A stretch of 64,000 nt of DNA from Flavobacterium sp. NG2 (GCF_034119845.1 NZ_CP139420.1:3784001-3848000); one strand, 5' to 3'; shown: positions 1 to 8,866, numbered from the stretch's first letter. Numbers and translations are program-made. The notes: generated by a model not told the origin, from the letters alone.

Positions 1-339
1 AATCAAAGTTATTCCGCTGAATTTAAGTTAAAAGTACTCAAAACCATAGAAAAAGACTCTCTTTCATTGATGGCAACTGGTATAAGATTTAATATCCCAG
101 ATATTGCCATAATTTTAAAATGGAAAAAAGATTATGCTAACTTTGGCCTTAAAGGATTAGAGACAAAACAAAGAGGCAGACCAATTTCTATGAGCAATAA
201 TCGTAAAAAAAACAAATCAAACAAACCCTTAACAAGGGAAGAAGAACTATTAAAAGAAAACGAAAGACTTCGTTGTGAGAATGAATTGCTAAAAAAGTTA
301 CAAGCCTTAATTCAAGCCAGGAAAAATTCCAAGCCATAG
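1..339 (+). CDS. IS3-family transposase OrfA (5' partial)
   Basis: OrfA of an IS3 element, the DNA-binding half of the transposase. The frame is open from base 1, so the true start is upstream and about 112 residues are visible. The N-terminal part (YSAEFKLKV...) is the usual beginning of the helix-turn-helix region, and the C-terminal third is a charged helix (EEELLKENERLRCENELLKK) of leucine-zipper type that mediates multimerisation in this family. An A6G slippery heptamer at 291-297 lies near the 3' end. It would allow ribosomes to shift by -1 into the OrfB frame and make the OrfAB transposase. Family assignment is firm; activity is unknown. Confidence 0.85.
   Translation, partial: NQSYSAEFKLKVLKTIEKDSLSLMATGIRFNIPDIAIILKWKKDYANFGLKGLETKQRGRPISMSNNRKKNKSNKPLTREEELLKENERLRCENELLKKLQALIQARKNSKP
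291..297 (+). other. Candidate -1 programmed frameshift site A AAA AAG
   Basis: In the OrfA frame the codons read CTA AAA AAG, giving the canonical X XXY YYZ heptamer. The -1 frame is open from here through the annotated start of OrfB at 390, so a shift would yield a continuous OrfAB fusion. This is the known mechanism for IS150-like elements. No stimulatory hairpin was verified. Confidence 0.65.
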
Positions 340-389
340 TAGATTTAAGGCATAAATTTGATTTAGAGTTACTTCTAGATCTAACAAAT

Positions 390-1172
390 ATGGCGCGCAG
401 TAGTTTTTATTATCATCAAAAACAGAGCAGATTACCTGATAAATATAAAGAAACTAAAGAGTTAATTAAAGTCATTTATAAACGACATAAAGGGCGTTAT
501 GGCTACAGACGAATAACTGATGAACTTCAAAGTAAAGGAGTCGTTATCAATCATAAAACCGTTTTAAAATTGATGAAACTATTAGGACTAAAGAGTATTG
601 TTAGAGTAAAAAAATACAAATCTTATAAAGGGGAAAATGGTAAAATAGCTCCAAACTTATTGCAAAGAAATTTTAAATCAGAAGCTCCAAATCAAAAGTG
701 GGCAACCGATATAACAGAATTTAATGTCTCTGGAAATAAGTTGTATTTATCACCTATAATTGACTTATTTAACCAAGAAATAATCAGCTATGAACTTACT
801 GAACGACCAGTTTTTAACCAAGTAGTTATGATGCTAAAAAAAGCATTTAAGAAAATACCAAATAATACAAATTTACTACTCCATTCTGACCAAGGTTGGC
901 AATATCAAATGAGGCAGTATCAATATTTATTAAAGAAAAAAGGTATTGTGCAAAGTATGTCACGAAAAGGAAATTGTTTAGATAATGCTATTATTGAAAA
1001 TTTCTTTGGAACACTAAAGTCTGAAATGTTTTATACGCAAAAATTCAAATCAATAGAACAATTAAAAAAGGAAATCGATAAATATATAATCTATTACAAC
1101 AACGAGAGAATTAAATCAAATTTAAACAAAATGAGTCCGATAAAATATCGAACTCATTATTATCAAAATTAA
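390..1172 (+). CDS. IS3-family transposase OrfB (DDE integrase core)
   Basis: Catalytic half of the IS3 transposase, 260 residues. The DDE residues are visible: D107 in WATDITEF, D167 in LLLHSDQGWQYQ, and E203 in CLDNAIIENFFGTLKSE, with 35 residues between the last two as expected for this family. The start region MARSSFYYH matches the usual OrfB beginning, and the frame also continues upstream into OrfA, so the natural product may be the frameshifted OrfAB. The C terminus (NNERIKSNL..MSPIKYR) is the typical family ending. The gene is full length with no internal stops, so the copy may be functional if the left end is intact. Confidence 0.93.
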   Translation: MARSSFYYHQKQSRLPDKYKETKELIKVIYKRHKGRYGYRRITDELQSKGVVINHKTVLKLMKLLGLKSIVRVKKYKSYKGENGKIAPNLLQRNFKSEAPNQKWATDITEFNVSGNKLYLSPIIDLFNQEIISYELTERPVFNQVVMMLKKAFKKIPNNTNLLLHSDQGWQYQMRQYQYLLKKKGIVQSMSRKGNCLDNAIIENFFGTLKSEMFYTQKFKSIEQLKKEIDKYIIYYNNERIKSNLNKMSPIKYRTHYYQN

Positions 1173-1182
1173 ATATAAATTT

Positions 1183-1206
1183 GTCTAAACTTTTGGGTGC
1201 AGTCTA
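1183..1206 (+). repeat. Right terminal inverted repeat of the IS3 element
   Basis: A 24-base end located 10 bases after the OrfB stop. Read inward it begins TAGACTGCACCCAAAAG, close to IS150-group ends. The exact outer base is uncertain by one or two positions because the left end cannot be compared. Confidence 0.6.
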
Positions 1207-1267
1207 CTGCTGCAAATGGTATTTTTTTTATTAAATCAATGTAATACATTTACAAAATAACTGAGCA

Positions 1268-1564
1268 CTAACGAAGTACCACATTTGTCACCACATCGCG
1301 TCGCAACTCTTCGTTGATCATTTTGATTATTTTGGATTTTCCGTGACTCAACTCTTCACGTAGCACGGATGATGTTAACTCGACATACAATGTACTGCCT
1401 TTTAGCACCACATTTTGAGTATAGCTATTCACCCCATTTCCCATCAAATTCGCCCATGCTTCCTTCACATCAATCTGATCCATCCCTGATTGAAGCTTAT
1501 TCGCTTGAATAATTTGTTTCAAAACGTCCCCGATTGGGCTGTCATTATTTAGTCGTTTCGCCAT
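1268..1564 (-). CDS. DUF721 family protein
   Basis: A 98-residue protein of the DUF721 family (related to DciA-like proteins; often near recF in Flavobacteria). Visible features are the N-terminal PIGDVLKQIIQ segment, the central VKEAWANLMGNGV helix and the C-terminal block LYVELTSSVLREELSHGKSKII, the core pattern of this domain. The start ATG overlaps the end of the upstream lipoprotein gene by 20 bases, so the two are probably translated from one transcript. The molecular role is not established from sequence; relatives are linked to helicase loading at replication initiation. Family call is confident, function is inference. Confidence 0.8.
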   Translation of the reverse strand: MAKRLNNDSPIGDVLKQIIQANKLQSGMDQIDVKEAWANLMGNGVNSYTQNVVLKGSTLYVELTSSVLREELSHGKSKIIKMINEELRRDVVTNVVLR

Positions 1565-1985
1565 TTTCTGTTATATTTATCGCCCCCGTTTTCTTATAAT
1601 GATACTTTTTGTTTTCTTCATTTTTCACTACTAATTCCTCATCTGTTAACTTTACTAACTCCTCTGACCATTTAGCAAAATCAGTCGAATAATCTAAAAA
1701 AACAGCCTCTTTTTCAAACCGCACTTTTACATTTTCATAAGTGTCATTCACAATAAAAGTCCCGTCTAATTGCGGTTTCACTTTTTTACGAAACCCTTGA
1801 TTGTTTTTGATTTCAAAATAATCAAAATTCTCATTGACCTTATAATTCTTATCCTCCCCATCAGCAACATCTACCTTTTCAATTTCCCAATAACCATTCA
1901 ACTTAGCAATATCAGCGGGCACAACCTTTTGTTTACAACCTATAACCAAGAGCGCAACAATTGCCAATTTTAAAACATTTTTCAT
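1545..1985 (-). CDS. Lipocalin-like lipoprotein, unknown function
   Basis: A 146-residue predicted lipoprotein. The N terminus is a short basic segment, a hydrophobic stretch and a lipobox ending VIGC, with Cys17 as the lipidated residue. The mature part opens with LNGYWEIEKVD, the pattern seen at the start of lipocalin-like domains, and alternates short charged and hydrophobic stretches consistent with a beta barrel. It likely sits in the cell envelope. The 3' end overlaps the DUF721 gene by 20 bases in another frame. No catalytic residues can be recognised, and the lipocalin assignment rests only on this general pattern. Confidence 0.72.
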   Translation of the reverse strand: MKNVLKLAIVALLVIGCKQKVVPADIAKLNGYWEIEKVDVADGEDKNYKVNENFDYFEIKNNQGFRKKVKPQLDGTFIVNDTYENVKVRFEKEAVFLDYSTDFAKWSEELVKLTDEELVVKNEENKKYHYKKTGAINITENGETTK

Positions 1986-1994
1986 TACATTTTA

Positions 1995-2082
1995 TTTTAA
2001 GGAGCTTAATCCTACTGTCCGCTATATCTTTTGCTCCGCTATCGCTCCACAAAAGGATGCCGCTCCCATCAGGGCTAGGACA
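1995..2082 (+). repeat. Structured intergenic repeat, family 1, copy 1
   Basis: Contains the frame GGAGCTTAAT, then TGTCCGCTATA, a central hairpin with arms CTTTTG and CAAAAG, then GGATGCCGCTCCCATC and AGGGCTAGG. The same frame recurs at 7481-7592 (inverted), 30956-31071, 39624-39684 (inverted, partial) and 55872-55989. It lies between the start of the lipoprotein gene and the end of the T9SS gene. The rest of the gap to 2255 holds nothing I recognise. Confidence 0.7.
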
Positions 2083-2255
2083 TTCAGGTCAAAAAATCAT
2101 TTTTTATTCGAATTACAAAGGTATACTTTAATCAACGAATCAAGAGAAAATTAACGATGGGATTATAATTTAAAAATTAGATATAATTAATTTCATAAAC
2201 TTTATCAAAAAAACTAATACAAAAATCCAATTAAGAAGAAACGTTGAGTTGCTTT

Positions 2256-5138
2256 TTAATATTTGACAATTTTCTTAAAAATCATTTTATCATTTACCCT
2301 AAATTTCAAAATATATAATCCAGGTTTTAGTGTAGAGAGATCAACTTTATTATTATCCAAAGTACTTTGTGAAATTCGATTGCCGTTCATACTATATATT
2401 TCAACTGCTCCCAAAATACCTTTTGAATTAATATTTACAAAATCATTAGCAGGATTCGGAAATATAGAAACAGTATTTACGCTAAAGTCCTCTATTCCTA
2501 ACGGAGCTACATAAGTGTTTTTCCATATTTGTCTTCCTGTATTTAGAGATTCAGCTATAAAGAAAATATCATTTTCAACAGCAAAAATATTTGACGGAAG
2601 GGAGCTGTCTATCCCCTCATAAAGGTCAAAACATAAAACAGTTCCATCTGTAGTTCCATCTGTTTTCCATAATTCACTTCCTTTTTCAGCATTGTACGCT
2701 TGAAAATATATAAATTCTTTTACAGTCTTTAATTCAGTTGGAGAAGAACTAGAAACACCTGGATTAATGTCTTTCACAAGCGTTTCTCCATTAACCGAAC
2801 CATTGGTTTTCCATAATTCAAAACCGTTGAAACCATCAGTAGCGTTAAAAAAAAGTTCGTTTTTTAATATCGTAAAATTAGGATTTTTAACAATGGAACT
2901 TTTAGCATTCAAGCTAATATCAGTTATCCTAACTGTTCCGTTCTCTGTACCATCAGTTTTCCAAATTTCTCTACCATACTCATTAGTAAATGCTGTAAAA
3001 TAAAGTTCGTTATTAAAAGCAATTAAGTTGTTTGGCTCTGATGAAAATCCATTCCCAATCGAACTTACTTTTTTGGTAGTAATTTCAGTTCCATTTGACG
3101 ACCATATTTCAGTACTAATTGAGTTTTCAGCAGCAACAAAAAAAAGCTTTCCATTTACATCAGTTAATTTTGAACAAGATGAAAAATCTTTAATTTTTTT
3201 TGTACCTCCACTAGTTCCATCACTGACCCATAAATCCGACCCTGCACCTTGAGTAGTAAAATATAATTTATCACCTATTGAAAGTACCTCAATAGGATTA
3301 AACCCTTGACCATAATCATTAAATCCAAGACTCTTTATGAATTCATAGGATGTTCCGTCTGTTCTGTATAATTTATACTCATCCTTACTATAATTTGTAA
3401 CAAAGAAATAGATAAAACCATTATGTAAATTAATGAACTTCAACTCATCACTACTTCCACTGTCAATGGCTAATACCGTTCCAGATGACGTACCATCAGT
3501 TTTCCATAATTTCGTTTCAAACGAACTCATACCTGCAAGAAAATACAATTCATTCTTGAATTCTATAAAAGATTTTTGATACTGATCTGGATTATATGAC
3601 ACTCTCAACCTAATTTCTTTTAGAATACTTAAATCACCTTCTTTATAAACCCAAATCTTATTAGATTCACCATCATAGCCTCCAAAAACAAGTTTTTTAT
3701 CTAACGAACCAACATCCCATATAATAACCCCACTTTTAGATTTATTAATATTATCTAATAAGAAACTCCCATTATTAGTTCCATCCGTTTTCCATAATTC
3801 TACACCTAAATCCCCTGATGATTTTTGAAAGTAATATGACCTATTGGATTCAAAAACATTTTTTACAGATTCTAAATTTGGTAGTTGTATTGTTGCTGCT
3901 TCAGTATACTTAGAAATCCATGCTTTATTATCATTTGAAAAGCAAAACAATTGATTATCGCTTGTATTTTGCAAACGGTAAACATCAATATCTCTAGAAA
4001 AAAAAGTTTTAGGGATAGAATAAATACCGTCATGCAATTCCTTAATATAGGTTAAAGAATAATCATTTAAATTCATTTCAACCAAGGATGTTCCTTCTGT
4101 TTGATTTGGACCGCAAAAAACTAATTGATTATTATGATTAATTAAATTAGATGGAAATAAATTTTTATTATAATTATACTTATCATATATCTTTTTTGTT
4201 CCAGTTGCCGTACCGTCAGATTCCCAAATAAACATTCGTTTTTTATTAAATTGATAGAATAAAAAATAAAGTTTCCCTTTTATCTCAATGGCATCACTAT
4301 ATTGTACTAAATCGTTTTGAGCATTATGAAGAGGTGCAACTATTGCAGTATTAGCCACTGTACCATCTGTTTTATAAAGATAATATCTACTCACAAAATA
4401 TAGAAAATTACCTTTAACAACATATTGAGATAAACCAGGAGTTCCACCTATTGCAGAACCATTACCATCCATTTTATCGGTTAGATAAAAAGTTCCCAAA
4501 GAAGTTCCATCACTACTCCATACTCTTGATTCATTAGAACCATATTCTTGAAAGGTAAAAATAAATCTACCATTACATTCCCCTTGAAAACTAATTCCGT
4601 TCCAAATTGGCAAATCCCCTACAACTAGATTTGTTCCTTGTTTTGTACCGTCGCTTGTCCAAACATCTAATTTGTTAATCTTATTAATATTGTTCAAATT
4701 ATTGACTAGGAAAAAGATTTTATCTCCTACAAGTGTTAACTTACTAATTGAAGCATTTAAAAAATCCGTAACTTTTACTGTTCCACTAGTAGTACCATCG
4801 GTTTTCCAAATTTCGCCGTTTGAATATTCATCTTTAGCAATAAAATATAAAGTATTCCCAATAATAACTGATGAAGTTAATGAGGTTTCAATACCATTTT
4901 CTTTTCCTACATTAATATCTTTAAGTAAATAAGCTTCACCTGCATTACCATTACTTACCCAAATTTCACGGCCAAAACTTTCTGTAGTGGCTGTAAAAAA
5001 AAGTAAATTATTAAATTCAATAAAATTACTTGGACTCGAACTTTTATCTACAACTCCTGCATTAAGATTCGTTATTTGTTTTTGTGCCATTACGAATTGA
5101 CATACTAAAATCGAAATAAAAAAAAACGCCTTTTTCAT
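2256..5138 (-). CDS. Secreted DGT-repeat protein with T9SS sorting domain
   Basis: A 960-residue secreted protein. The start chosen is the ATG at 5138, because it begins a clean signal peptide (MKKAFFFISILVCQFVMAQ); the longer frame upstream has no such property. The mature part carries about fifteen copies of a repeat with core ELWKTDGTxxGT, the hallmark of beta-propeller-like repeat proteins common in Bacteroidota. The last 75 residues form a type IX secretion sorting domain (IFPNPANDFVNI ... GLYILKFRVNDK ... KKIVKY). It should therefore cross the outer membrane through T9SS and be anchored or released at the surface. No enzymatic domain is visible; an adhesive or structural role is a guess. 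It is a single-gene unit. Confidence 0.88.
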   Translation of the reverse strand: MKKAFFFISILVCQFVMAQKQITNLNAGVVDKSSSPSNFIEFNNLLFFTATTESFGREIWVSNGNAGEAYLLKDINVGKENGIETSLTSSVIIGNTLYFIAKDEYSNGEIWKTDGTTSGTVKVTDFLNASISKLTLVGDKIFFLVNNLNNINKINKLDVWTSDGTKQGTNLVVGDLPIWNGISFQGECNGRFIFTFQEYGSNESRVWSSDGTSLGTFYLTDKMDGNGSAIGGTPGLSQYVVKGNFLYFVSRYYLYKTDGTVANTAIVAPLHNAQNDLVQYSDAIEIKGKLYFLFYQFNKKRMFIWESDGTATGTKKIYDKYNYNKNLFPSNLINHNNQLVFCGPNQTEGTSLVEMNLNDYSLTYIKELHDGIYSIPKTFFSRDIDVYRLQNTSDNQLFCFSNDNKAWISKYTEAATIQLPNLESVKNVFESNRSYYFQKSSGDLGVELWKTDGTNNGSFLLDNINKSKSGVIIWDVGSLDKKLVFGGYDGESNKIWVYKEGDLSILKEIRLRVSYNPDQYQKSFIEFKNELYFLAGMSSFETKLWKTDGTSSGTVLAIDSGSSDELKFINLHNGFIYFFVTNYSKDEYKLYRTDGTSYEFIKSLGFNDYGQGFNPIEVLSIGDKLYFTTQGAGSDLWVSDGTSGGTKKIKDFSSCSKLTDVNGKLFFVAAENSISTEIWSSNGTEITTKKVSSIGNGFSSEPNNLIAFNNELYFTAFTNEYGREIWKTDGTENGTVRITDISLNAKSSIVKNPNFTILKNELFFNATDGFNGFELWKTNGSVNGETLVKDINPGVSSSSPTELKTVKEFIYFQAYNAEKGSELWKTDGTTDGTVLCFDLYEGIDSSLPSNIFAVENDIFFIAESLNTGRQIWKNTYVAPLGIEDFSVNTVSIFPNPANDFVNINSKGILGAVEIYSMNGNRISQSTLDNNKVDLSTLKPGLYILKFRVNDKMIFKKIVKY

Positions 5139-5175
5139 GTTATAAAATTTAAGCCTATAGATTAAAATCAGAAAA

Positions 5176-5208
5176 CAAAAATACATATTTTTTCCTACAA
5201 GCGCACAA
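5176..5208 (-). promoter_or_regulatory. Candidate Bacteroidota promoter of the T9SS repeat protein
   Basis: On the minus strand a -7 box TATTTTTG (5183-5176) fits TAnnTTTG exactly, and TTG at 5208-5206 lies 22 bases upstream as a -33 element. It would start transcription about 30 bases before the ATG at 5138, which also supports that start. The rest of the divergent gap to 5501 is AT-rich with no other recognisable site. Confidence 0.45.
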
Positions 5209-5501
5209 GACCTTATATGATTTCCTATAAATAATAAAACACATATAAACGATATAGAAACTGATATACATCCCCCTTTAAAAACACTCATAACAACCTA
5301 GTTACAAACACTATAACCACCCCTTTCTTTGTATGAGTTCTAAACTAAGCTGTAAAATAAATTTAATCTCCTCATTAGATTAAACTTTTTAAAGTACTTT
5401 TGGTCATATACTTACTAAATCATTATAACTTTTTTCAATAGCCTTTCAATACCAAGAATTATCACCTCCTACTTACAAAGTATAATTTTTAAACATGTGT
5501 T

Positions 5502-6575
5502 ATGAAAACAACCTATATATTTATAAAAAAAAGTATCCTTGCTGCCTTAATAATAATGCTTTTTAGTTGTAGCAAAGATTATCCTACTACCCCAACTGAG
5601 ACTTCTTATTTCCCTCCCCTAACGGGCTCAACATGGGAAACCAAAAGCATTTCGAGTTTAGGCTGGAATCAAAATGCTGTTCAACCCTTAATCGAATATT
5701 TAGAACTCAAAAACTCCAAATCTTTTATCCTTTTAGTTGATGGACGCATTGTGATGGAAAACTATTTTAATGGTCATACTGCTAGCAAAGGATGGTACTG
5801 GGCAAGTGCCGGTAAAACCTTAACTTCAACAGTAACAGGTATAGCTGCACAAGAAGGCTATATCAATATCAACGATAAAGTATCCGATTATATCGGGACA
5901 GGCTGGACTAGTTTACCATTAGCGAAGGAAAACTTAATCACCAACAAGCATTTACTCTGCATGACCTCAGGTCTTGATGACAGTGATGACTGTGTAACTC
6001 CTGCTTGTCTTACTTATAAAGCCGATGCAGGCACACGTTGGGCGTATCACAATGTATATGTAAAACTACAAGACGTAGTGGCTCAAGCTACAAAACAATC
6101 ATGGAGCAACTATTTCAACACTAAACTAAGAGATAAAATAGGCATGGAAGGCAATTGGTTTCAAATTGACAACAACTCAGTTTATTTTAGCACCAGTCGT
6201 AGCATGGCTCGTTTTGGTTTGTTAATAGCCAATAAAGGAAAATGGGAAAACACCCAAATCCTCAACGAAAACTTTTGGAGCGAAGCTACCAATACTTCTC
6301 AAAACATCAATTTAGGTTATGGCTATTTATGGTGGCTCAACGGAAAAAGCAGTTACCACCTACCACAATCACAATTGCAAATACCAGGAAGCATTATCCC
6401 ATCAGCACCCAATGATATGTATATGGCCTTGGGTAAAAATGATCAAAAAATCTATATCGTTCCTAGTAAAAAAATGGTGGTCATCCGTATGGGCGATGCT
6501 GCCGATGGATCCAACTTTGCTTTATCCGACTTTGATGATGCCTTGTGGAAAAAGATTAAAGCGTTGTATGAATAA
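5502..6575 (+). CDS. Serine hydrolase lipoprotein, class C beta-lactamase/PBP-like fold
   Basis: A 357-residue predicted lipoprotein with a lipobox ending FSC (Cys23) and a serine beta-lactamase-like domain. The catalytic SxxK motif is S102-A-G-K105, preceded by GWYWA as in this family, and the second motif is Y182-H-N184. The third motif region reads MALGKNDQKIYIVP, close to the HxG segment of related esterases and D-aminopeptidases. Relatives include EstB-type esterases, peptidases and penicillin-binding proteins, so the substrate cannot be named. It is anchored in the envelope by its lipid and is transcribed as a single gene. All catalytic residues are present. Confidence 0.85.
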   Translation: MKTTYIFIKKSILAALIIMLFSCSKDYPTTPTETSYFPPLTGSTWETKSISSLGWNQNAVQPLIEYLELKNSKSFILLVDGRIVMENYFNGHTASKGWYWASAGKTLTSTVTGIAAQEGYININDKVSDYIGTGWTSLPLAKENLITNKHLLCMTSGLDDSDDCVTPACLTYKADAGTRWAYHNVYVKLQDVVAQATKQSWSNYFNTKLRDKIGMEGNWFQIDNNSVYFSTSRSMARFGLLIANKGKWENTQILNENFWSEATNTSQNINLGYGYLWWLNGKSSYHLPQSQLQIPGSIIPSAPNDMYMALGKNDQKIYIVPSKKMVVIRMGDAADGSNFALSDFDDALWKKIKALYE

Positions 6576-6660
6576 TAGCAAACCCTTTTTTATAGTAATT
6601 CATCTGTCACATTCTAAAACTATTTTACTTAATTCCCATTATCAAACATTAGATTTAACC

Positions 6661-6775
6661 TAGATTACACATTGGAACACGGACAATACAGATGAAACGG
6701 AATTATACAGATTTTTTTATTAGTTATTATAACATAAAATCTGCGAAAATCTGCGTGAAAAAATTTAATAAAATC
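6661..6775. repeat. Dispersed ACAGATGAAAC-type intergenic repeat
   Basis: The stretch contains GGAACACGGACAATACAGAT, ATACAGATTTTT and later ATCTGCGAAAATCTGCG. It resembles the reverse complement of 33364-33420 (GGAACACAGATGAAACAGAT and so on), so the two are copies of one dispersed family in opposite orientation. No gene lies between 6576 and 6866. Confidence 0.55.
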
Positions 6776-6866
6776 CTAATGCGGATTTTGGGTTTAATCT
6801 CTCCCAATTAACAAAGCAAGTTTTATTATTATTTTTTATTTTTATTCCGAATAAAAAATAACAATT

Positions 6867-7307
6867 ATGAAAAAAATTATTTTACTTGCTTTTGCTTTCC
6901 ACTCTTTCTTAGTTTCTGCACAAGAATATGAGTACAAACTAGTTACTTGCGTTGAATCTATTGTACCTAGTGGGCTTGGTCGTTCTAGAATGATTGACGT
7001 TCAAGACAAACGAAATTTTAAAGATTTTACGTCGGCACATAGTGAAGGCCGTAATAAAAGCGACCGTTCCGATATTAGGGTCGAAAACTTTGAGGAAACC
7101 AAACTATTAAATTTTTACAATCTAGGCGGAATTCGATTTGAAAATATTGCTGCTAATGATGCTCTTATTAGTTCAAAAATAAATTCTTTGGCCACTGAAG
7201 GCTGGGAACTAATGCAATTGGTAAGCGCAGTTGAAAGTGATGCTGGGAGCAACGACGGACAAGGTATCTACATCTCCCGAATCATTTTTAAAAGGAAAAA
7301 ACAATAA
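6867..7307 (+). CDS. Secreted DUF4177-like protein
   Basis: A 146-residue exported protein. A signal peptide (MKKIILLAFAFHSFLVSAQ) precedes a domain beginning EYEYKLVTC and ending with INSLATEGWELMQLVS and YISRIIFKRK. That beginning and ending, a strand with YEYK and a later LxxEGWEL followed by a final FKR strand, is the pattern of the small DUF4177 fold. The middle has an extra acidic and polar insertion, so the protein is longer than the usual 60-residue domain. Function unknown. It stands alone, followed by a strong terminator at 7337-7376. Family assignment is moderate. Confidence 0.75.
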   Translation: MKKIILLAFAFHSFLVSAQEYEYKLVTCVESIVPSGLGRSRMIDVQDKRNFKDFTSAHSEGRNKSDRSDIRVENFEETKLLNFYNLGGIRFENIAANDALISSKINSLATEGWELMQLVSAVESDAGSNDGQGIYISRIIFKRKKQ

Positions 7308-7336
7308 TAACTTCGCTAAAATATACTAATTCAAAT

Positions 7337-7376
7337 TACAGTGTGAGGTCAGCTGACTTTACACTGTATTTTTTTT
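7337..7376 (+). terminator. Rho-independent terminator after the DUF4177-like gene
   Basis: Arms TACAGTGT and ACACTGTA at 7337-7344 and 7361-7368, followed by a run of eight T. Confidence 0.8.
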
Positions 7377-7480
7377 GTGATTTATTTCCTTAGTAGACGA
7401 ATTCATAAAAATTGGCCACCTAGGGATAATTCATTACACTTCTTATATAGCGCGCCATTATGAAAATGATTCGAAATTTT

Positions 7481-7592
7481 TAGCCCTGATGGAAGTGGAA
7501 ATCCTTGTGGTGGCTGGCATTTTGCCACCACAAGATTATAACGGACAGCAGGAGGAATCGTTCTTAAACACGAAACATTAAGCTCCTAAAAA
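7481..7592 (-). repeat. Structured intergenic repeat, family 1, copy 2 (inverted)
   Basis: Read on the minus strand it gives AGGAGCTTAATG, CTGTCCGTTATAATC, an 11-bp stem with arms CTTGTGGTGGC and GCCACCACAAG, then GGATTTCCACTTCCATC and AGGGCTA. The stem and 3' part are nearly identical to the copy at 30956-31071, 23 kb away in the opposite orientation. It fills most of the gap between the convergent ends of the DUF4177-like gene and the small membrane protein. Confidence 0.8.
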
Positions 7593-7603
7593 ACTAAATT
7601 ATC

Positions 7604-7774
7604 TTATTTGCTTTTGACACGTTTAGTTAAGCCTAAAACAAAACAGATTACACCAAAGACTAAAAACACATAATAACCTTCGATACTGTTGTTACGAATT
7701 AGGTTTGCAGCCACAAAACTCAAAATACTTAAAAGATAGAGATTGAGTGGAGTTAATTTATGGTAAAAATTCAT
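7604..7774 (-). CDS. Small two-helix membrane protein (56 residues)
   Basis: A 56-residue protein read from an ATG at 7774 just 6 bases after the ftsY stop, so it is probably the last gene of the ftsY transcript. Two hydrophobic segments are visible, at about residues 10-25 (LNLYLLSILSFVAANLI) and 33-50 (GYYVFLVFGVICFVLGL), separated by the polar turn RNNSIE, and the C terminus is basic (TKRVKSK). This fits an inner-membrane protein with two helices. Its function is unknown. The tight spacing to ftsY suggests a link to membrane protein targeting, but this is only a context inference. Confidence 0.7.
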   Translation of the reverse strand: MNFYHKLTPLNLYLLSILSFVAANLIRNNSIEGYYVFLVFGVICFVLGLTKRVKSK

Positions 7775-7780
7775 GGTTGT

Positions 7781-8761
7781 TTATTTAAAGAAACTATCTA
7801 CGAATTCGTATTTATTAAAAACTTGTAAATCTTCAATTCCTTCGCCTACACCAATGTATTTTACAGGAATCTGAAATTGGTCTGAGATACCAATTACAAC
7901 ACCACCTTTGGCAGTACCGTCAAGTTTAGTTACCGCAAGAGAAGTCACCTCAGTAGCAGCGGTAAATTGCTTAGCTTGCTCAAAAGCATTTTGACCAGTT
8001 GAACCATCGAGAACTAATAATACATCGTGAGGCGCATCGCCTACGACTTTTTGCATGACACGTTTTACTTTGGACAATTCGTTCATTAAATTGACTTTAT
8101 TGTGCAAACGCCCTGCAGTATCTATGATAACCACATCGGCATTTTGAGCCACGGCTGATTGTAAGGTATCAAAAGCGACTGAAGCAGGGTCACTCCCCAT
8201 CTCTTGACGCACAATTGGCACACCTACTCTATCTGCCCATATTTGTAATTGGTCGATAGCGGCTGCTCTAAAAGTATCGGCAGCACCTAGCACCACATTA
8301 TGTCCTGCTTTTTTAAACTGATAGGCTAGTTTACCAATAGTGGTGGTTTTACCTACTCCATTGACCCCTACCACCATTAAAACATAAGGTTTGGTTTGAA
8401 CAGGAATCACAAACTCGGTTGCTTCACCAGAATTGGTTTCCGACAACAAAGCTGCAATTTCTTCTTGAAGTATGCGGTTTAATTCATCGGTACCTAGAAA
8501 TTTATCTTCGGCAACACGTTTTTCAATACGAGTAATGATTTTCAAAGTGGTATCGACACCTACATCTGAAGAAACCAAGATTTCTTCCAGATTATCCAAA
8601 ACATCGTCATCCACCTTTGACTTTCCAGCAATGGCTTTCCCAAGCTTAGAAAAGAAAGATGTCTTTGACTTTTCAAGACCTTTATCTAATATTTCCTTCT
8701 CCTGTTCGTTAAGAATAGGTTCTTTTTTTTCGGATGAAAATAATTTTTTGAAAAAACTCAT
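7781..8761 (-). CDS. ftsY: Signal recognition particle receptor FtsY
   Basis: FtsY is the GTPase receptor that docks signal-recognition-particle-bound ribosomes at the inner membrane. The 326-residue protein has a short charged N-terminal region, then the N domain (from about residue 20) and the G domain. GTPase motifs are all visible: P-loop GVNGVGKTT at about 132-140, DTFRAAAIDQL (the SRP-type insertion), DTAGRLHN at about 216, and TKLDGTAKGG near 279. It lacks the long acidic A domain of E. coli FtsY, as is normal outside the Enterobacteria. It lies after its own gap downstream of the rpmB-rpmG-DUF4295 operon and is followed closely by the small membrane protein. Confidence 0.96.
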   Translation of the reverse strand: MSFFKKLFSSEKKEPILNEQEKEILDKGLEKSKTSFFSKLGKAIAGKSKVDDDVLDNLEEILVSSDVGVDTTLKIITRIEKRVAEDKFLGTDELNRILQEEIAALLSETNSGEATEFVIPVQTKPYVLMVVGVNGVGKTTTIGKLAYQFKKAGHNVVLGAADTFRAAAIDQLQIWADRVGVPIVRQEMGSDPASVAFDTLQSAVAQNADVVIIDTAGRLHNKVNLMNELSKVKRVMQKVVGDAPHDVLLVLDGSTGQNAFEQAKQFTAATEVTSLAVTKLDGTAKGGVVIGISDQFQIPVKYIGVGEGIEDLQVFNKYEFVDSFFK

Positions 8762-8832
8762 AGTACAAATAATAAAAATGAATTGTAAATCAACTGCTTA
8801 CTAGAACTTCTAATTAGTTAAAGATAGAAAAT

Positions 8833-8866
8833 AAAAAAGCTACTTCCGATAGAAAGTAGCTTTTTT
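8833..8866 (-). terminator. Terminator of the rpmB-rpmG-DUF4295 operon
   Basis: Arms AAAAAAGCTACTT and AAAGTAGCTTTTTT form a stem about 20 bases beyond the DUF4295 stop. It separates this operon from ftsY. Confidence 0.85.

Larger units (their letters stand above)
1..1206 (+). mobile_element. IS3-family (IS150-like) insertion sequence, left end cut by window
   Basis: Two overlapping reading frames encode a helix-turn-helix OrfA and a DDE OrfB, the standard IS3 layout. The right end is a terminal repeat at 1183-1206 containing CTTTTGGGTGCAGT, which read from the outside resembles the IS150-group end. The left end, its matching repeat and any target duplication lie outside the window. The element sits just beyond the 3' end of the DUF721 gene and breaks no gene visible here. 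Confidence 0.85.

Noticed and set aside
2767..4932. Several plus-strand frames within the DGT-repeat gene
   Set aside because: They are antisense shadows produced by the repeated coding sequence, with no start context or domain.
5138..5291. Longer start of the DGT-repeat protein, at 5291
   Set aside because: The 51 extra residues disrupt the signal peptide, and a plausible promoter lies inside them.
6319..6663. Second plus-strand frame at the 3' end of the serine hydrolase gene
   Set aside because: It overlaps the real gene in another frame, and the translation has no domain or signal.
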